Assembly (NCBI GenBank): GCA_028820935.1
Contig: JAPPHZ010000018.1
Coordinates: 49,333 to 113,332, forward strand
Length of the DNA stretch: 64,000 nucleotides
Source: a bacterium
Lineage (GTDB): Bacteria > Actinomycetota > Acidimicrobiia > Spongiisociales > Spongiisociaceae
Direction: 5' to 3'
Shown here piece by piece: positions 17,868 to 26,087 of this stretch. Every line of letters starts with the position of its first letter. Position 1 is the stretch's first letter. The notes under the pieces are model-generated. The model saw nothing but the letters and a program-made list of their open reading frames with translations, was not told where the DNA came from and did no database searches. A program made the translations under genes and the position numbers.

Positions 17868-19162
17868 GCGTGACGGATCAGAACCGAGCACCCGCGGTCG
17901 CCCCCGAGATGGAGTGGGATTCCCCCATGTACAAGGAGGCGGTGTCCCAGTTCCAGAACGTCGCCGAGAAGATGGGCCTCGACGACAACATCCGTGAACG
18001 CCTGACCATGCCGCAAAGGTCCCTGGTGGTGACGTTCCCGTACCGGACGGACGAGTACTCGGAGGTACGCACCGCCTACGGATACCGCGTGCAGCACGTG
18101 CTCACCATGGGCCCCACCAAGGGCGGCATCCGCTACGCCCCGGACGTCAATCTGGGTGAGGTAGCGGCGCTGGCCATGCTCATGACCTGGAAGTGCGCGC
18201 TGGTGGGACTGCCATTCGGAGGCGCAAAGGGAGGCGTCCGGATCGATCCCCATGCCGTTTCCCGCAGGGAGCTCCAGCGTGTCACCAGGCGCTATACGGC
18301 AGAGGTCATCGGCATGATCGGTCCGCAGACCGACATACCGGCACCGGATCTGGGCACCGACGAGCGGGTCATGGCCTGGATCATGGACACATACAGCCAG
18401 CACCAGGGGTATGCGGTCCCGGCCGTGGTGACCGGCAAGCCACCCGAGTTGGGCGGGTCGGTGGCCCGCCGCGAGGCGACCGGCCGGGGGATCATCAGCC
18501 TGCTGCCGTCAGCGGCCATGCGATGCGGGGTGGCGGTCGACGGAGCGCGGGTGGTGATCCAGGGCTTCGGCAACGTGGGTCGCTACGCGGCCATCGCTGC
18601 AGCCGAGATCGGGTGCCGCGTCGTCGCCGTGGGTGATCTGACCGGCGCGATCCACAACGGGAACGGTCTGGAGGTCGGCCGCCTGGCGCGCTATGTGGAC
18701 GAGGTCGGGGGGGTGAAGGGTTTCCCGGGGGCCGAGGAGATCGCTCCGGACGAGTTGATGGCGATCGATTGTGACGTGTTGATCCCGGCGGCGGTGGGAG
18801 GGGCGATCCACGCCGGTAACGCCGGCGACATCCAAGCCAGGCTGATCCTGGAGGGCGCCAACAACCCGACCACCCTCGAGGCCGACCGTATCCTGCTCGA
18901 TAGGGGCGTGCTGATCGTGCCCGACATCATCTGCAACGCAGGCGGGGTGACGGTCTCCTACTTCGAGTGGGTGCAAGACCTGCAGAACTACTTCTGGTCG
19001 GAGAACGAGATCGTGAGCCGGCTCCGTGAGATCATGATCCGGGCGTTCGAGTCGGTGTTGGAGGTCAGCATCCGGGAGAAAGTGGACATGCGAACGGCCG
19101 CCCTGATGAGAGGAATCGACAAGGTGGCCCGCGCCAAGCTGGTCCGCGGTGTGTATCCCTAG
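17864..19162 (+). CDS. gdhA: Glutamate dehydrogenase (Glu/Leu/Phe/Val dehydrogenase family)
   Basis: The protein has 432 residues. It interconverts glutamate and 2-oxoglutarate plus ammonia using NAD(P). The active-site region contains GPTKGGIRY and LPFGGAKGG with the catalytic lysines, followed by PAPDLGTDERVMAW. The Rossmann domain begins VVIQGFGNVGRYAA near residue 227. IICNAGGVTVSYFEWVQ is the conserved late motif. The GTG start overlaps the DUF1015 stop by 4 nt. The length suits the hexameric class. Coenzyme preference is not decided here. Its TAG stop starts a heptamer repeat. Confidence 0.92.
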   Translation: MSVTDQNRAPAVAPEMEWDSPMYKEAVSQFQNVAEKMGLDDNIRERLTMPQRSLVVTFPYRTDEYSEVRTAYGYRVQHVLTMGPTKGGIRYAPDVNLGEVAALAMLMTWKCALVGLPFGGAKGGVRIDPHAVSRRELQRVTRRYTAEVIGMIGPQTDIPAPDLGTDERVMAWIMDTYSQHQGYAVPAVVTGKPPELGGSVARREATGRGIISLLPSAAMRCGVAVDGARVVIQGFGNVGRYAAIAAAEIGCRVVAVGDLTGAIHNGNGLEVGRLARYVDEVGGVKGFPGAEEIAPDELMAIDCDVLIPAAVGGAIHAGNAGDIQARLILEGANNPTTLEADRILLDRGVLIVPDIICNAGGVTVSYFEWVQDLQNYFWSENEIVSRLREIMIRAFESVLEVSIREKVDMRTAALMRGIDKVARAKLVRGVYP

Positions 19163-19176
19163 TTGCTAGTTGCTAT
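19159..19176 (+). repeat. CTAGTTG heptamer run at the gdhA stop
   Basis: CTAGTTG occurs twice in tandem from 19159, followed by CTATTGT. The TAG of the first unit is the gdhA stop codon. Related runs end four other genes in the window. Confidence 0.7.
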
Positions 19177-19211
19177 TGTTAACGATACTGACCACCAGTC
19201 CACTGGCCACT

Positions 19212-20108
19212 CTACTGACCGAGGGGTAGGGCGGGCTCCGGCTTTGCATAGGCCTGGCCTTCCGGGCAGCGATCCTGGAAGGAGCACCACCGGCACAGGG
19301 CTGACGGTTTGGGCGGGAAGTTGTCCCGCTCGATGGCCGCCCGGATGGTGGTCGACAGGGCCAGGAGTTGGCGCTCGATTCCGTCCAGGGTGTTGCGATC
19401 GATCTCGATCGAGTACACGGTGGAGTTGCCCAGGTACATCAGGCGGAGCTCGGCCGGGGTCCGTCCCCTCTGCCGCTGTACCAGTAGGGCATAGATCTTG
19501 AGGGCGAAGAAGGCCGGCAGGGCGAAACGCTCGGGTGGCGCGGCCCCGGTCTTGTAATCGATGATGACCAGCTTCCCGTCGGGTCGTTCATCCATGCGGT
19601 CGAGGATGCCGCGCACCACGATCTCCCCGAGGTCTTCGGCGAGCATGAGTTCCCGCTCGACCGGCGCGACCGAGGTGGGGTCCTCCAGTCGGGTGTAGTT
19701 GGCCACCACCCGCAGGCTGTCGATTCCCCACTGCCGTTCGGCGTCCAGGTCGTCGAACAGACCGGAATACTCGGGAGTGGCCCGCAGCGCGGTCCACTCC
19801 TCGCGGAACAGGTCGAACAGGCGCTCCGGGGTTCGCTCCGCGGCGGCGAGGTCGAAGAGGCGTTCCAAGGCCAGATGGGCCGTGGTGCCCCGGGCCTGCG
19901 GGGCCGTGATCGGCTCGGGCAGCCGGTCGATAGCCCGGAAGCGGAACAGCAGGGGACACTGCTTGAAGTCACCGGCGCGGCTGGGAGAGATGGTCTCGAG
20001 GACGGTTTCGGCGCCCTCGGCAGTCCGGTTCCCATCAGCCGGCGAGTCCGGCGTGGGTACGTTCTCGAACAGCGCCGGCTGCCGGGCCGCGGGCTTCACC
20101 GATGACAT
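19212..20108 (-). CDS. Stand-alone RecB-family PD-(D/E)XK nuclease
   Basis: The protein has about 298 residues. It shows ISPSRAGDFKQCPLLFRF, then a helix TAHLALERLF, VVRGILDRMDERPDG with the first acidic residue, and VIIDYKTGAAP carrying the D-x-K core. A four-cysteine clasp is completed by CRWCSFQDRC near the C-terminus, as in AddB/Cas4-like nucleases. It lacks a helicase domain. Actinobacteria carry such RecB-like exonucleases separately from AdnAB. A start at ATG 20108 is chosen over ATG 20120. It converges on gdhA. A DNA end-processing role is inferred. Confidence 0.85.
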   Translation of the reverse strand: MSSVKPAARQPALFENVPTPDSPADGNRTAEGAETVLETISPSRAGDFKQCPLLFRFRAIDRLPEPITAPQARGTTAHLALERLFDLAAAERTPERLFDLFREEWTALRATPEYSGLFDDLDAERQWGIDSLRVVANYTRLEDPTSVAPVERELMLAEDLGEIVVRGILDRMDERPDGKLVIIDYKTGAAPPERFALPAFFALKIYALLVQRQRGRTPAELRLMYLGNSTVYSIEIDRNTLDGIERQLLALSTTIRAAIERDNFPPKPSALCRWCSFQDRCPEGQAYAKPEPALPLGQ

Positions 20109-20213
20109 GAGGCGGATCATAAAGACCGGACATGACGCCGTTGGGATGCGGCGACCGGCCGCCCACCCATTCGACGGTCAGGTCGCGAAAATATCCAGGG
20201 GAGCGCGAAAAAC

Positions 20214-20265
20214 TTGGCGCCAAACGGATAGGTGACTGCTACCTGGCGGGGTAACTTGGTGCCAA
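20214..20265. promoter_or_regulatory. Two TTGGYGCCAA palindromes 42 bp apart
   Basis: TTGGCGCCAA at 20214-20223 is a perfect palindrome. TTGGTGCCAA at 20256-20265 is a one-mismatch copy. The 42-bp spacing equals four helical turns. They lie upstream of the nuclease gene and at the 5' side of the structured region, so either could be the target. The regulator is unknown. Confidence 0.4.
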
Positions 20266-20690
20266 CCAACCGGGGCAACCCGGTCGGGGAACCGGACCGG
20301 AGGGTCCGGATCCGATACTCAGGTACCGGATCTAAACCTTCGGAAAGGACGTTTCCTCGTCGCAGAGCAGCGATGTTATGGGACGAGGAGGCGGTGGCCC
20401 ACGCCGGGCGGTGCTTCGGCCCCGTCCTAACGGGTCGAGGGAGCCGAGGTGGCAGCGATGTCGCAACGGATCCCGACCTGCCGGCACCGGAGCCGCGGTA
20501 AAACGTGGAACCGATGCCTGGCTTATCGCCTGAGGGATGCGGTCGTAGCGATACGGCCTGGCATCCGAGAGGCGAGAGGAGTCGAGAGGCTTCTCAAGCG
20601 CTCGAGCGGCGGCTACCTGCGGGTGGCGGCGGCTGGAGCAAAAGGGAACCCCGAGAGGGCGCAAGCTCACTCGGGGTTTTCCTTTTGGAC
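20266..20690 (+). ncRNA. Candidate structured RNA ending in an intrinsic terminator
   Basis: These roughly 425 bp contain no credible gene but many strong hairpins. They include CCGGACC/GGTCCGG (20292-20309), GATCCG/CGGATC (20309-20332), CCTCGTC/GACGAGG (20355-20388), and a 12-bp arm GGATGCGGTCGT/ACGGCC-TG-GCATCC (20535-20566). The series finishes with the terminator at 20639-20687, which fits plus-strand transcription. RNase P, tmRNA and SRP signature motifs were looked for and not found. Both flanking genes are on the minus strand. Confidence 0.35.
20639..20687. terminator. Strong bidirectional intrinsic terminator
   Basis: AACCCCGAG at 20647-20655 pairs with CTCGGGGTT at 20670-20678. It is flanked by CAAAAGG and CCTTTTG, so both strands end with a T-run. 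It sits 30 bp past the stop of the minus-strand acyl-CoA synthetase and would also end any plus-strand transcript. Confidence 0.85.
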
Positions 20691-20716
20691 GGATTGCGAC
20701 TCCGTTCCGTACCACT

Positions 20717-22315
20717 TCAGTTGATACGGCGCTCGCGGCCCTTCCACTCCCGGTCCCGCAACACGAACTTCTGGATCTTCCCGGTGGAGGTCTTGGGCAG
20801 GCTGTCGACCATCTCCACTTCGTCGGGCGCCTTGAAAGGGGCGATGCGGTCGCGCACATGGTCGATGATCTCGTGCGCCGCCGCCGTCCGGCCCCCCTTA
20901 CGGACCACGAAGGCTTTGGGCCGTTCGCCCCAGCGCTCGTGGGGCACGGCGATCACGGCGCACTCGAGCACCGCCGGATGGGAGGCGATGGCCTTCTCGA
21001 CCTCGATGGTGGAGATGTTCTCGCCTCCGGAGATGATGATGTCCTTGGAACGGTCCCGCAGGTCGACATAGCCGTCCGGGTGCCACACCGCGATGTCCCC
21101 GGAGTGGAAGTAACCCCCACGAAAAGCGTCGTCGGTCCCTTCAGGGTTGTCGAAGTAGCCCTTCATGACGTTGTTGCCGCGCATCACCACCTCTCCCAGG
21201 GCGGTGGCGTCCTGGGGGATGTCCTGCATCCCATCATCCACCACCCGGGTGGGATCGGCGATGATGAACGACACGCCCTGCCGGGCCAGGAACCGGGCGC
21301 GGTCCTCCACCTGCATCTCGGGCACCCCGGGCTGAAGCTCGCACACGGTGTGGGGGCCATAGGTCTCCGTCAACCCGTACATGTGGACGATCTCGGCGCC
21401 CAGGTTTTCCATCGTCTCGATGATGGTGGGACTCGGTGGCGCCCCGGCGGTCGTGATGGTCACGGGCCGGGGGAAGGGATGGGCTTGGGGAGCGTCAGCG
21501 AGGCCGATAAGCACGGTGGGGGCTGCGTTGAAGTGGGTGACCTTCTCCGAGTCGATCAGCGACCAGATCTCGGCAGGATCGACTCTGGGCAGGCACACAT
21601 GGGTGCCCCCGATGGCGGTCACGCCCCAGGTAGTGCACCAACCGTTGCAATGGAACATCGGAAGCGTCCAGAGGTAGACGGAGTCGGGAGAGTGGCGGGA
21701 GTGGATGATCTCGCCCAAGGCGTTCAGGTAGGCGCCCCGGTGCGTGTACATGACACCCTTGGGCCGGCCGGTGGTCCCCGAGGTGTAGTTGATCGAGATG
21801 GTCCGCTCCTCGTCGTCAACCTTCCAGGGGAGTTGCCGGTCGGACCCGCGGGCCATGAACTCGTCGAAGGGAGTGACGGGGAAACCGGCGCGATCTCCGG
21901 CACGGTCGATCCCCACGACCTCCGAAACGGTGGTGAGGCGATCGGCGATGCCGGCGAGTCCGGCCAGCAGATGGGTCTCGCCGACGAGGAGCTTCGCTCC
22001 CGAATGGTCAAGGATGTAGCGGATCTCCTCCGGCGAGAGACGCACGTTCACGGCCACCAGAACCGCTCCGAGGAGGGCCGGCGCGAAGTGGGCCATCAAC
22101 ATCTCCGGGATGTTGGTGCAGAGGAAGGCCACCCGGTCCCCCGGACCCACGCCTGAGGCGGCCATGGCGTTCGCCATCCGGGTGGTCCGGTCGGCCATGT
22201 CGCCGTAGGTGATGCGCCGATCCCCGTCGACTATGGCGACCTTGCCGGGATAGACCAGCGCCGACCGCTCCAGGAACGACAGCGGGGTCAACTCGGTCCG
22301 GTAAACCGCGGGCAT
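20717..22315 (-). CDS. Acyl-CoA synthetase (AMP-forming ligase)
   Basis: The protein has 532 residues and belongs to the ANL superfamily. The P-loop motif is YTSGTTGRPKGV near residue 183, followed by MYGLTETYG (A5), HSGDIAVWHPDGYVDLRDRSKD (A7-A8) and the C-terminal catalytic lysine in KTSTGKIQKF. It activates a carboxylic acid as an adenylate and transfers it to CoA. Its chain-length preference cannot be read from sequence alone. Length and layout resemble the medium/long-chain or 3-methylmercaptopropionyl-CoA ligase (DmdB-like) group. A terminator follows the gene. No operon partner is adjacent. Confidence 0.9.
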   Translation of the reverse strand: MPAVYRTELTPLSFLERSALVYPGKVAIVDGDRRITYGDMADRTTRMANAMAASGVGPGDRVAFLCTNIPEMLMAHFAPALLGAVLVAVNVRLSPEEIRYILDHSGAKLLVGETHLLAGLAGIADRLTTVSEVVGIDRAGDRAGFPVTPFDEFMARGSDRQLPWKVDDEERTISINYTSGTTGRPKGVMYTHRGAYLNALGEIIHSRHSPDSVYLWTLPMFHCNGWCTTWGVTAIGGTHVCLPRVDPAEIWSLIDSEKVTHFNAAPTVLIGLADAPQAHPFPRPVTITTAGAPPSPTIIETMENLGAEIVHMYGLTETYGPHTVCELQPGVPEMQVEDRARFLARQGVSFIIADPTRVVDDGMQDIPQDATALGEVVMRGNNVMKGYFDNPEGTDDAFRGGYFHSGDIAVWHPDGYVDLRDRSKDIIISGGENISTIEVEKAIASHPAVLECAVIAVPHERWGERPKAFVVRKGGRTAAAHEIIDHVRDRIAPFKAPDEVEMVDSLPKTSTGKIQKFVLRDREWKGRERRIN

Positions 22316-22603
22316 CGGTGAAGGTTACCCGACCTGTGGCCCCTGGCCGCTGACCGGACCGGGCTGCTCGTAGCCGCGAACGGCGCGGAGGTGTCCGGTC
22401 GCCATGGCAGTGGGCGGTGACGGGCCGGATGGCTCCCTCACATGCGCGGGGCCGAACCGATGGTTGGTCGAGACATTAGACTCGCGACAGGGGACGGCCG
22501 GAACCGAATCCAGCACTTGGGCCACAAAGGAACCTGTTCGTAGTCCCGCACTCCTAGGCGTAACCCGCCATCGGACGCGAATGTGCGCAGCAGGAGTTCA
22601 TTC

Positions 22604-23164
22604 TTGAACGAGCAGCCCATCCGCATCTTGGCCATACCCGGCAGCCTTAGGCGCGCCTCCTACAACACGATGTTGCTCGAGGCAGCGAGGCGGCTGGCGC
22701 CGTCGCCGATTGAAGTCGATGTCTTCGACGGTGCAGGACAGATACCGCTCTTCAATCAGGATTCCGAGGGCGATCTGACGCCCGGCGCAGTCCTGGAGTT
22801 GCGCGCCAGGATTCGCGCAGCCGACGCCATCCTGATCGCTTCACCCGAGTACAACGGCAGCATTACCGGCGTGCTGAAGAACCTCATCGACTGGGCATCG
22901 CGCCCATACGGCCATTCTGCCTTTGAGGGCAAGCCGGTATCGGTGGTCGGCGCGAGTCCGTCACGCTTCGGCGCTCTGCGTTCCCAGGAAACCACGATCG
23001 GTGTCCTCACCAGTGCAGAGGCGACGGTCGTAGGGGGTCCGCACCCGGTCAAGCAGGTGTTCCGGCTCGTCGGCTCTGAGGGTCGTATCGGCGATGCAGC
23101 AACCCTGTCGATGCTTCGCGACGTGTTGGCCGAGTTGTCGTCCGCGGTGATGCTCGACGTCTAG
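22604..23164 (+). CDS. NADPH-dependent FMN reductase family protein
   Basis: The protein has 186 residues. It begins with RILAIPGSLRRASYN, the flavodoxin-like phosphate-binding loop, and carries ASPEYNGSITGVLKNLIDW, the family hallmark that stacks on the flavin. A TTG start at 22604 is preferred because AGGAG lies 7 nt upstream; a start at 22583 would place that site inside the gene. It probably reduces FMN or quinones with NADPH. The TAG stop is the left edge of the second 170-bp repeat, so the final LDV residues abut the element. Confidence 0.88.
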   Translation: MNEQPIRILAIPGSLRRASYNTMLLEAARRLAPSPIEVDVFDGAGQIPLFNQDSEGDLTPGAVLELRARIRAADAILIASPEYNGSITGVLKNLIDWASRPYGHSAFEGKPVSVVGASPSRFGALRSQETTIGVLTSAEATVVGGPHPVKQVFRLVGSEGRIGDAATLSMLRDVLAELSSAVMLDV

Positions 23165-23330
23165 TGGTCTGTCTGCGCAATAGCTGGGTGTGTTCTGGCG
23201 GTCATCGGCGTCCCGTCGCTGCGTTCCGCTTCCTCAACGTACCGCTGCGGGTACGCCTTCGTCAGCGGGCCTTGCGAGGAACACCGCTGCCTCGCCATAC
23301 CACACCGCCATTACACAGACAGACCACTAG
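23161..23330. repeat. 170-bp palindromic-ended repeat (MITE-like), copy 2, inverted
   Basis: This is the reverse complement of the element at 2056-2224 with only scattered differences, mostly in the last 40 bp. CTAGTGGTCTGTCTG opens it and CAGACAGACCACTAG closes it. The FMN-reductase stop codon is TAG at 23162-23164, inside its terminal repeat. No coding capacity is seen. Confidence 0.88.
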
Positions 23331-23518
23331 CAGGTTGTCGGGCACCCAGCGGTGCCGCGCGGACGCGGGTGTGTCCGTGCGTGGTGGCTGCCCGCCTCCT
23401 CCCCGGACACCCCACCGGGTCTCGGTCCAACCCCGGACGACTGACCACTGACCGAGCACTACCATCCGGTGTCTGCCCGGAGGCAGCGTGGCAGCCTTCC
23501 CCGGTAGAGGAGGACTCG

Positions 23519-25138
23519 ATGCCACCGCACATGTTGGACTTTCCCCTGCTCCTGTCCACTCTGTACGAGCGGGCCGTCCGGATCTACCCGCACCAGGAGA
23601 TCGTGTCGGTGAACGCCGACGGTTCCCTCTACCGGAGCACCTACGGCGAGACCGACGACCGGGTGCGAAGATTGGTGGGCGCCCTGGACCGGCTGGGCAT
23701 CCGGCCGGGCGAGGTGGTCGGCACCCTGGCGTGGAACACCCACCGGCATCACGAGATCTACTGGGCCACCGCCAACACGGGCCGCGTCTGCCACACCGTC
23801 AACCTCCGCCTGTCGGCGGACCACATCCGGTACATCATCGACCACGGCCGCGACCGGGCGGTGTTCATATCCGGCGACATGGTGGAGGCGGCGGAGCGGT
23901 TGGCGCCCGACCTGCCGGGCGTGGAGTACTGGATCATGCTCGACGGGGATCCCGGCGCCACCTCGCTGCCGGGCGCCATCGCCTACGAGGACCTGATCTC
24001 CGAGACCGGCTACACGGGGTCGTGGCCCGAACTCGACGAGCGGTCGCCCCACATGTACTGCTACACATCCGGGACCACCGGCAACCCTAAGGGCGTGGCC
24101 TACACCCAGCGCTCCACCTACATGCACGCCCTGTCGGGAATCGTCTTCTGCCCCCTGGCGGCCAAGGACAACATAATGCCGGTGGTACCCATGTTCCATG
24201 CCGCCGCCTGGGGGCATCCGTTCATGGCCATCACCGCCGGCTGCAAGATCACCTATCCGGGACACGACCTGTCAGCCGAGGGACTCGTCAACCTGATCGA
24301 AGGCGAGCGGGTGACCTTCTCCGCCGGCGTGCCCACCGTGTGGTTGGCCGTCCAGCACTACCTGGAGGCTCATCCGGAGCGTGATACCTCGTCCATCCAC
24401 TCCTTCATGTGTGGGGGATCGGCGGTTCCTAGAGCCATGATCGACTGGTACTGGCGGGCCAGGGGCATCAAGGTGATCCAGGGGTGGGGCATGACCGAGA
24501 CCAACCCGGTGGCGACCTTCTCCATGCTGAGACCGGAGATGGAGGATTGGGACTGGGAACGCCAGCTCGACTTCATCGAGACGCAAGGCCTGCTGATCCC
24601 GGGGCTCCGGGGCAAGATCGTGGACGACGATGGGCGGGAGCTCCCCCAGGACGGGGAGGCCTTCGGCGAGTTGCTGGTCCAGGGTCCCTGGGTGGCGGCC
24701 GAGTACATCCGGGACCCGCGGACGGCCGACACCATGGTCGACGGCTGGCTGCGGACCGGCGATGTGTGCAAGATCACGCCCGAGGGCTACATCCGGGTGA
24801 CCGACCGGGCCAAGGATGTCATCAAGTCCGGCGGGGAGTGGATCTCCTCGATCGACCTGGAGAACCTGATCATGGCCCATCCCAAGGTGGCGGAGGCCGC
24901 GGTGGTCGGGGTGGAGCACGCTCGGTGGCAGGAGAGACCCATCGCCCTGGTGGTCCCGCATCCGGGCGGGAAGGTGAGCGATGAGGAACTGGCCGGCCAC
25001 CTGCGCGGGAAGGTGGCCGACTGGTGGCTACCGGATGCCTACGTGGCCGTGTCCGAGATTCCGAAGACCAGCACCGGCAAGTTCGACAAGAAGGTGATGA
25101 GGGATCGGTACGCTTCCGTCCTCACTGACCGGCCATGA
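23519..25138 (+). CDS. Acyl-CoA synthetase / long-chain fatty-acid-CoA ligase-like
   Basis: The protein has 539 residues from the ATG at 23519, with AGAGGAGG 5 nt upstream. ANL motifs are YTSGTTGNPKGV, GWGMTETNPV, RTGDVCKITPEGYIRVTDRAKD and the C-terminal KTSTGKFDKK with the catalytic lysine. HMLDFPLLLSTLYERA at the N-terminus is common in actinobacterial fatty-acyl-CoA synthetases of the FadD group. It activates a carboxylate through an acyl-AMP. Together with the ligase at 20717-22315 it suggests a fatty or organic acid catabolic neighbourhood, although no beta-oxidation genes are adjacent. Confidence 0.9.
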   Translation: MPPHMLDFPLLLSTLYERAVRIYPHQEIVSVNADGSLYRSTYGETDDRVRRLVGALDRLGIRPGEVVGTLAWNTHRHHEIYWATANTGRVCHTVNLRLSADHIRYIIDHGRDRAVFISGDMVEAAERLAPDLPGVEYWIMLDGDPGATSLPGAIAYEDLISETGYTGSWPELDERSPHMYCYTSGTTGNPKGVAYTQRSTYMHALSGIVFCPLAAKDNIMPVVPMFHAAAWGHPFMAITAGCKITYPGHDLSAEGLVNLIEGERVTFSAGVPTVWLAVQHYLEAHPERDTSSIHSFMCGGSAVPRAMIDWYWRARGIKVIQGWGMTETNPVATFSMLRPEMEDWDWERQLDFIETQGLLIPGLRGKIVDDDGRELPQDGEAFGELLVQGPWVAAEYIRDPRTADTMVDGWLRTGDVCKITPEGYIRVTDRAKDVIKSGGEWISSIDLENLIMAHPKVAEAAVVGVEHARWQERPIALVVPHPGGKVSDEELAGHLRGKVADWWLPDAYVAVSEIPKTSTGKFDKKVMRDRYASVLTDRP

Positions 25139-25195
25139 GCCCCGCCCGCGGAACGGGATCATCGGGCTGAGGACGCCTCGCAGGCGGCGGCGGTG

Positions 25196-25558
25196 ATGGC
25201 CTCGGCCCACAGCTGGCTGGGCTGGGCGGTGGTGGTGGCCTGCGGGTTGGCCGGTCTGGTCGCGCTCGGTTACCACTTCGGTCGGCGCCGGCCCGACGTG
25301 GCCTTCAAGTCGATGGTCTCGGTGTGTGTGGTTGGCGCGATCCTGCAGGTGGGGTTGGGGCTGGTGCTCTTCGCTCAGGACATGGAGCCGGGCAGCATCC
25401 ACATGTTCTACGGCTTCGTGATCCTGCTCACCCTGACCTTCGTCTATATCTACCGCGTCCAGTTCGAGCGCCGTCCCGCGCTCTACTGGGGGTTGGTCCT
25501 GCTGTTCATGATGGGGCTCGGCTTGCGGGGCATCTCCAGCTTCGGAGCTAGTTTCTAG
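25196..25558 (+). CDS. Small four-helix membrane protein, unknown
   Basis: The protein has 120 residues and four hydrophobic segments, at about 8-24, 42-60, 67-86 and 92-112. A conserved-looking MEPGSIHMFYGFV sits in the second half. No family is recognised with certainty. GTG 25193 is an alternative start. It lies 57 bp after the acyl-CoA synthetase on the same strand and may be co-transcribed. The last codons (GCT AGT TTC TAG) fall within a heptamer repeat, so the C-terminus is partly repeat-derived. Confidence 0.65.
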   Translation: MASAHSWLGWAVVVACGLAGLVALGYHFGRRRPDVAFKSMVSVCVVGAILQVGLGLVLFAQDMEPGSIHMFYGFVILLTLTFVYIYRVQFERRPALYWGLVLLFMMGLGLRGISSFGASF

Positions 25559-25589
25559 TTGCTAGTTTCTAGTTTCTAGTTGCTAGTTA
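25548..25589 (+). repeat. Six tandem CTAGTTN heptamers spanning a stop codon
   Basis: Six units run from 25548 to 25589, of forms CTAGTTT, CTAGTTG and CTAGTTA. Because 7 is not a multiple of 3, successive TAGs fall in all three frames. The gene ends at the second TAG (25556-25558). This is the longest run in the window. Confidence 0.85.
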
Positions 25590-25639
25590 TGTTAGATTTA
25601 CCAGCTACTGACTACTGCCCACGGGCCGTTGAACGCTGT

Positions 25640-26002
25640 CTAAAGCGGTGCCCGATGGGCTTCCAGCTCGGCCAGATCGGCCCACTCCAGGGTACGGGCG
25701 TGGGTGGCCTCAAGCACCACGTCGGGAGCCATGCCGGCCCGCTTGGCCTCCACCCACCGGGCCGCGCACAGGCACCATCTGTCCCCCGCCTTGAGCCCGG
25801 GGAAGCGGTGGGCAGGCATAGGGGTGGACAGGTCGTTGCCCACCGATTTCGAGAACTCGAGGAACTCGTCGGTCACCACCACGCACACCGTGTGGACGCC
25901 GTAATCGTTCTGGTCGGTGTTGCAACAGCCGTCCCGCCACCACCCGGTCAGTGGGTCGAGCGAGCAGAGCTCGAGCTCATCGCCTAGTACGTTGCGCGCC
26001 AT
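25640..26002 (-). CDS. DUF2237 family protein
   Basis: The protein has 120 residues. It matches the small DUF2237 family: NVLGDELELCSLDPLTGWWRDGCC at the N-terminus, HTVCVVVTDEFLEFSKSVGNDL, then FPGLKAGDRWCLCAARW and VVLEATH. Several cysteines (the CC pair, and CLC) are conserved in the family and may bind metal. Its biochemical role is not established. ATG 26002 matches the family start; ATG 26011 would add three residues. It lies convergent to the upstream gene and divergent from the dsbB-like gene. Confidence 0.88.
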   Translation of the reverse strand: MARNVLGDELELCSLDPLTGWWRDGCCNTDQNDYGVHTVCVVVTDEFLEFSKSVGNDLSTPMPAHRFPGLKAGDRWCLCAARWVEAKRAGMAPDVVLEATHARTLEWADLAELEAHRAPL

Positions 26003-26087
26003 CCACTGCATTGAAGCAGATCAGCAGCGGCTTACCGCACGCCACTACAACTAGTATCTGCCGTCGGTCTCTCCCGGGTGGTGCGCC

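Noticed and set aside
20266..20350. Cobalamin, c-di-AMP or glycine riboswitch upstream of the candidate RNA
   Set aside because: Short matches such as GGGGAACC occur, but the ordered consensus elements of these classes are not present and no downstream gene on the plus strand would be controlled.
20266..20690. RNase P, tmRNA or SRP RNA
   Set aside because: The RNase P core (GAGGAAAGTCC and partner), tmRNA ends and the SRP GGTCAGGTCCGGAAGG loop are all missing. A resemblance to CTGGCTTATCG alone is not enough.
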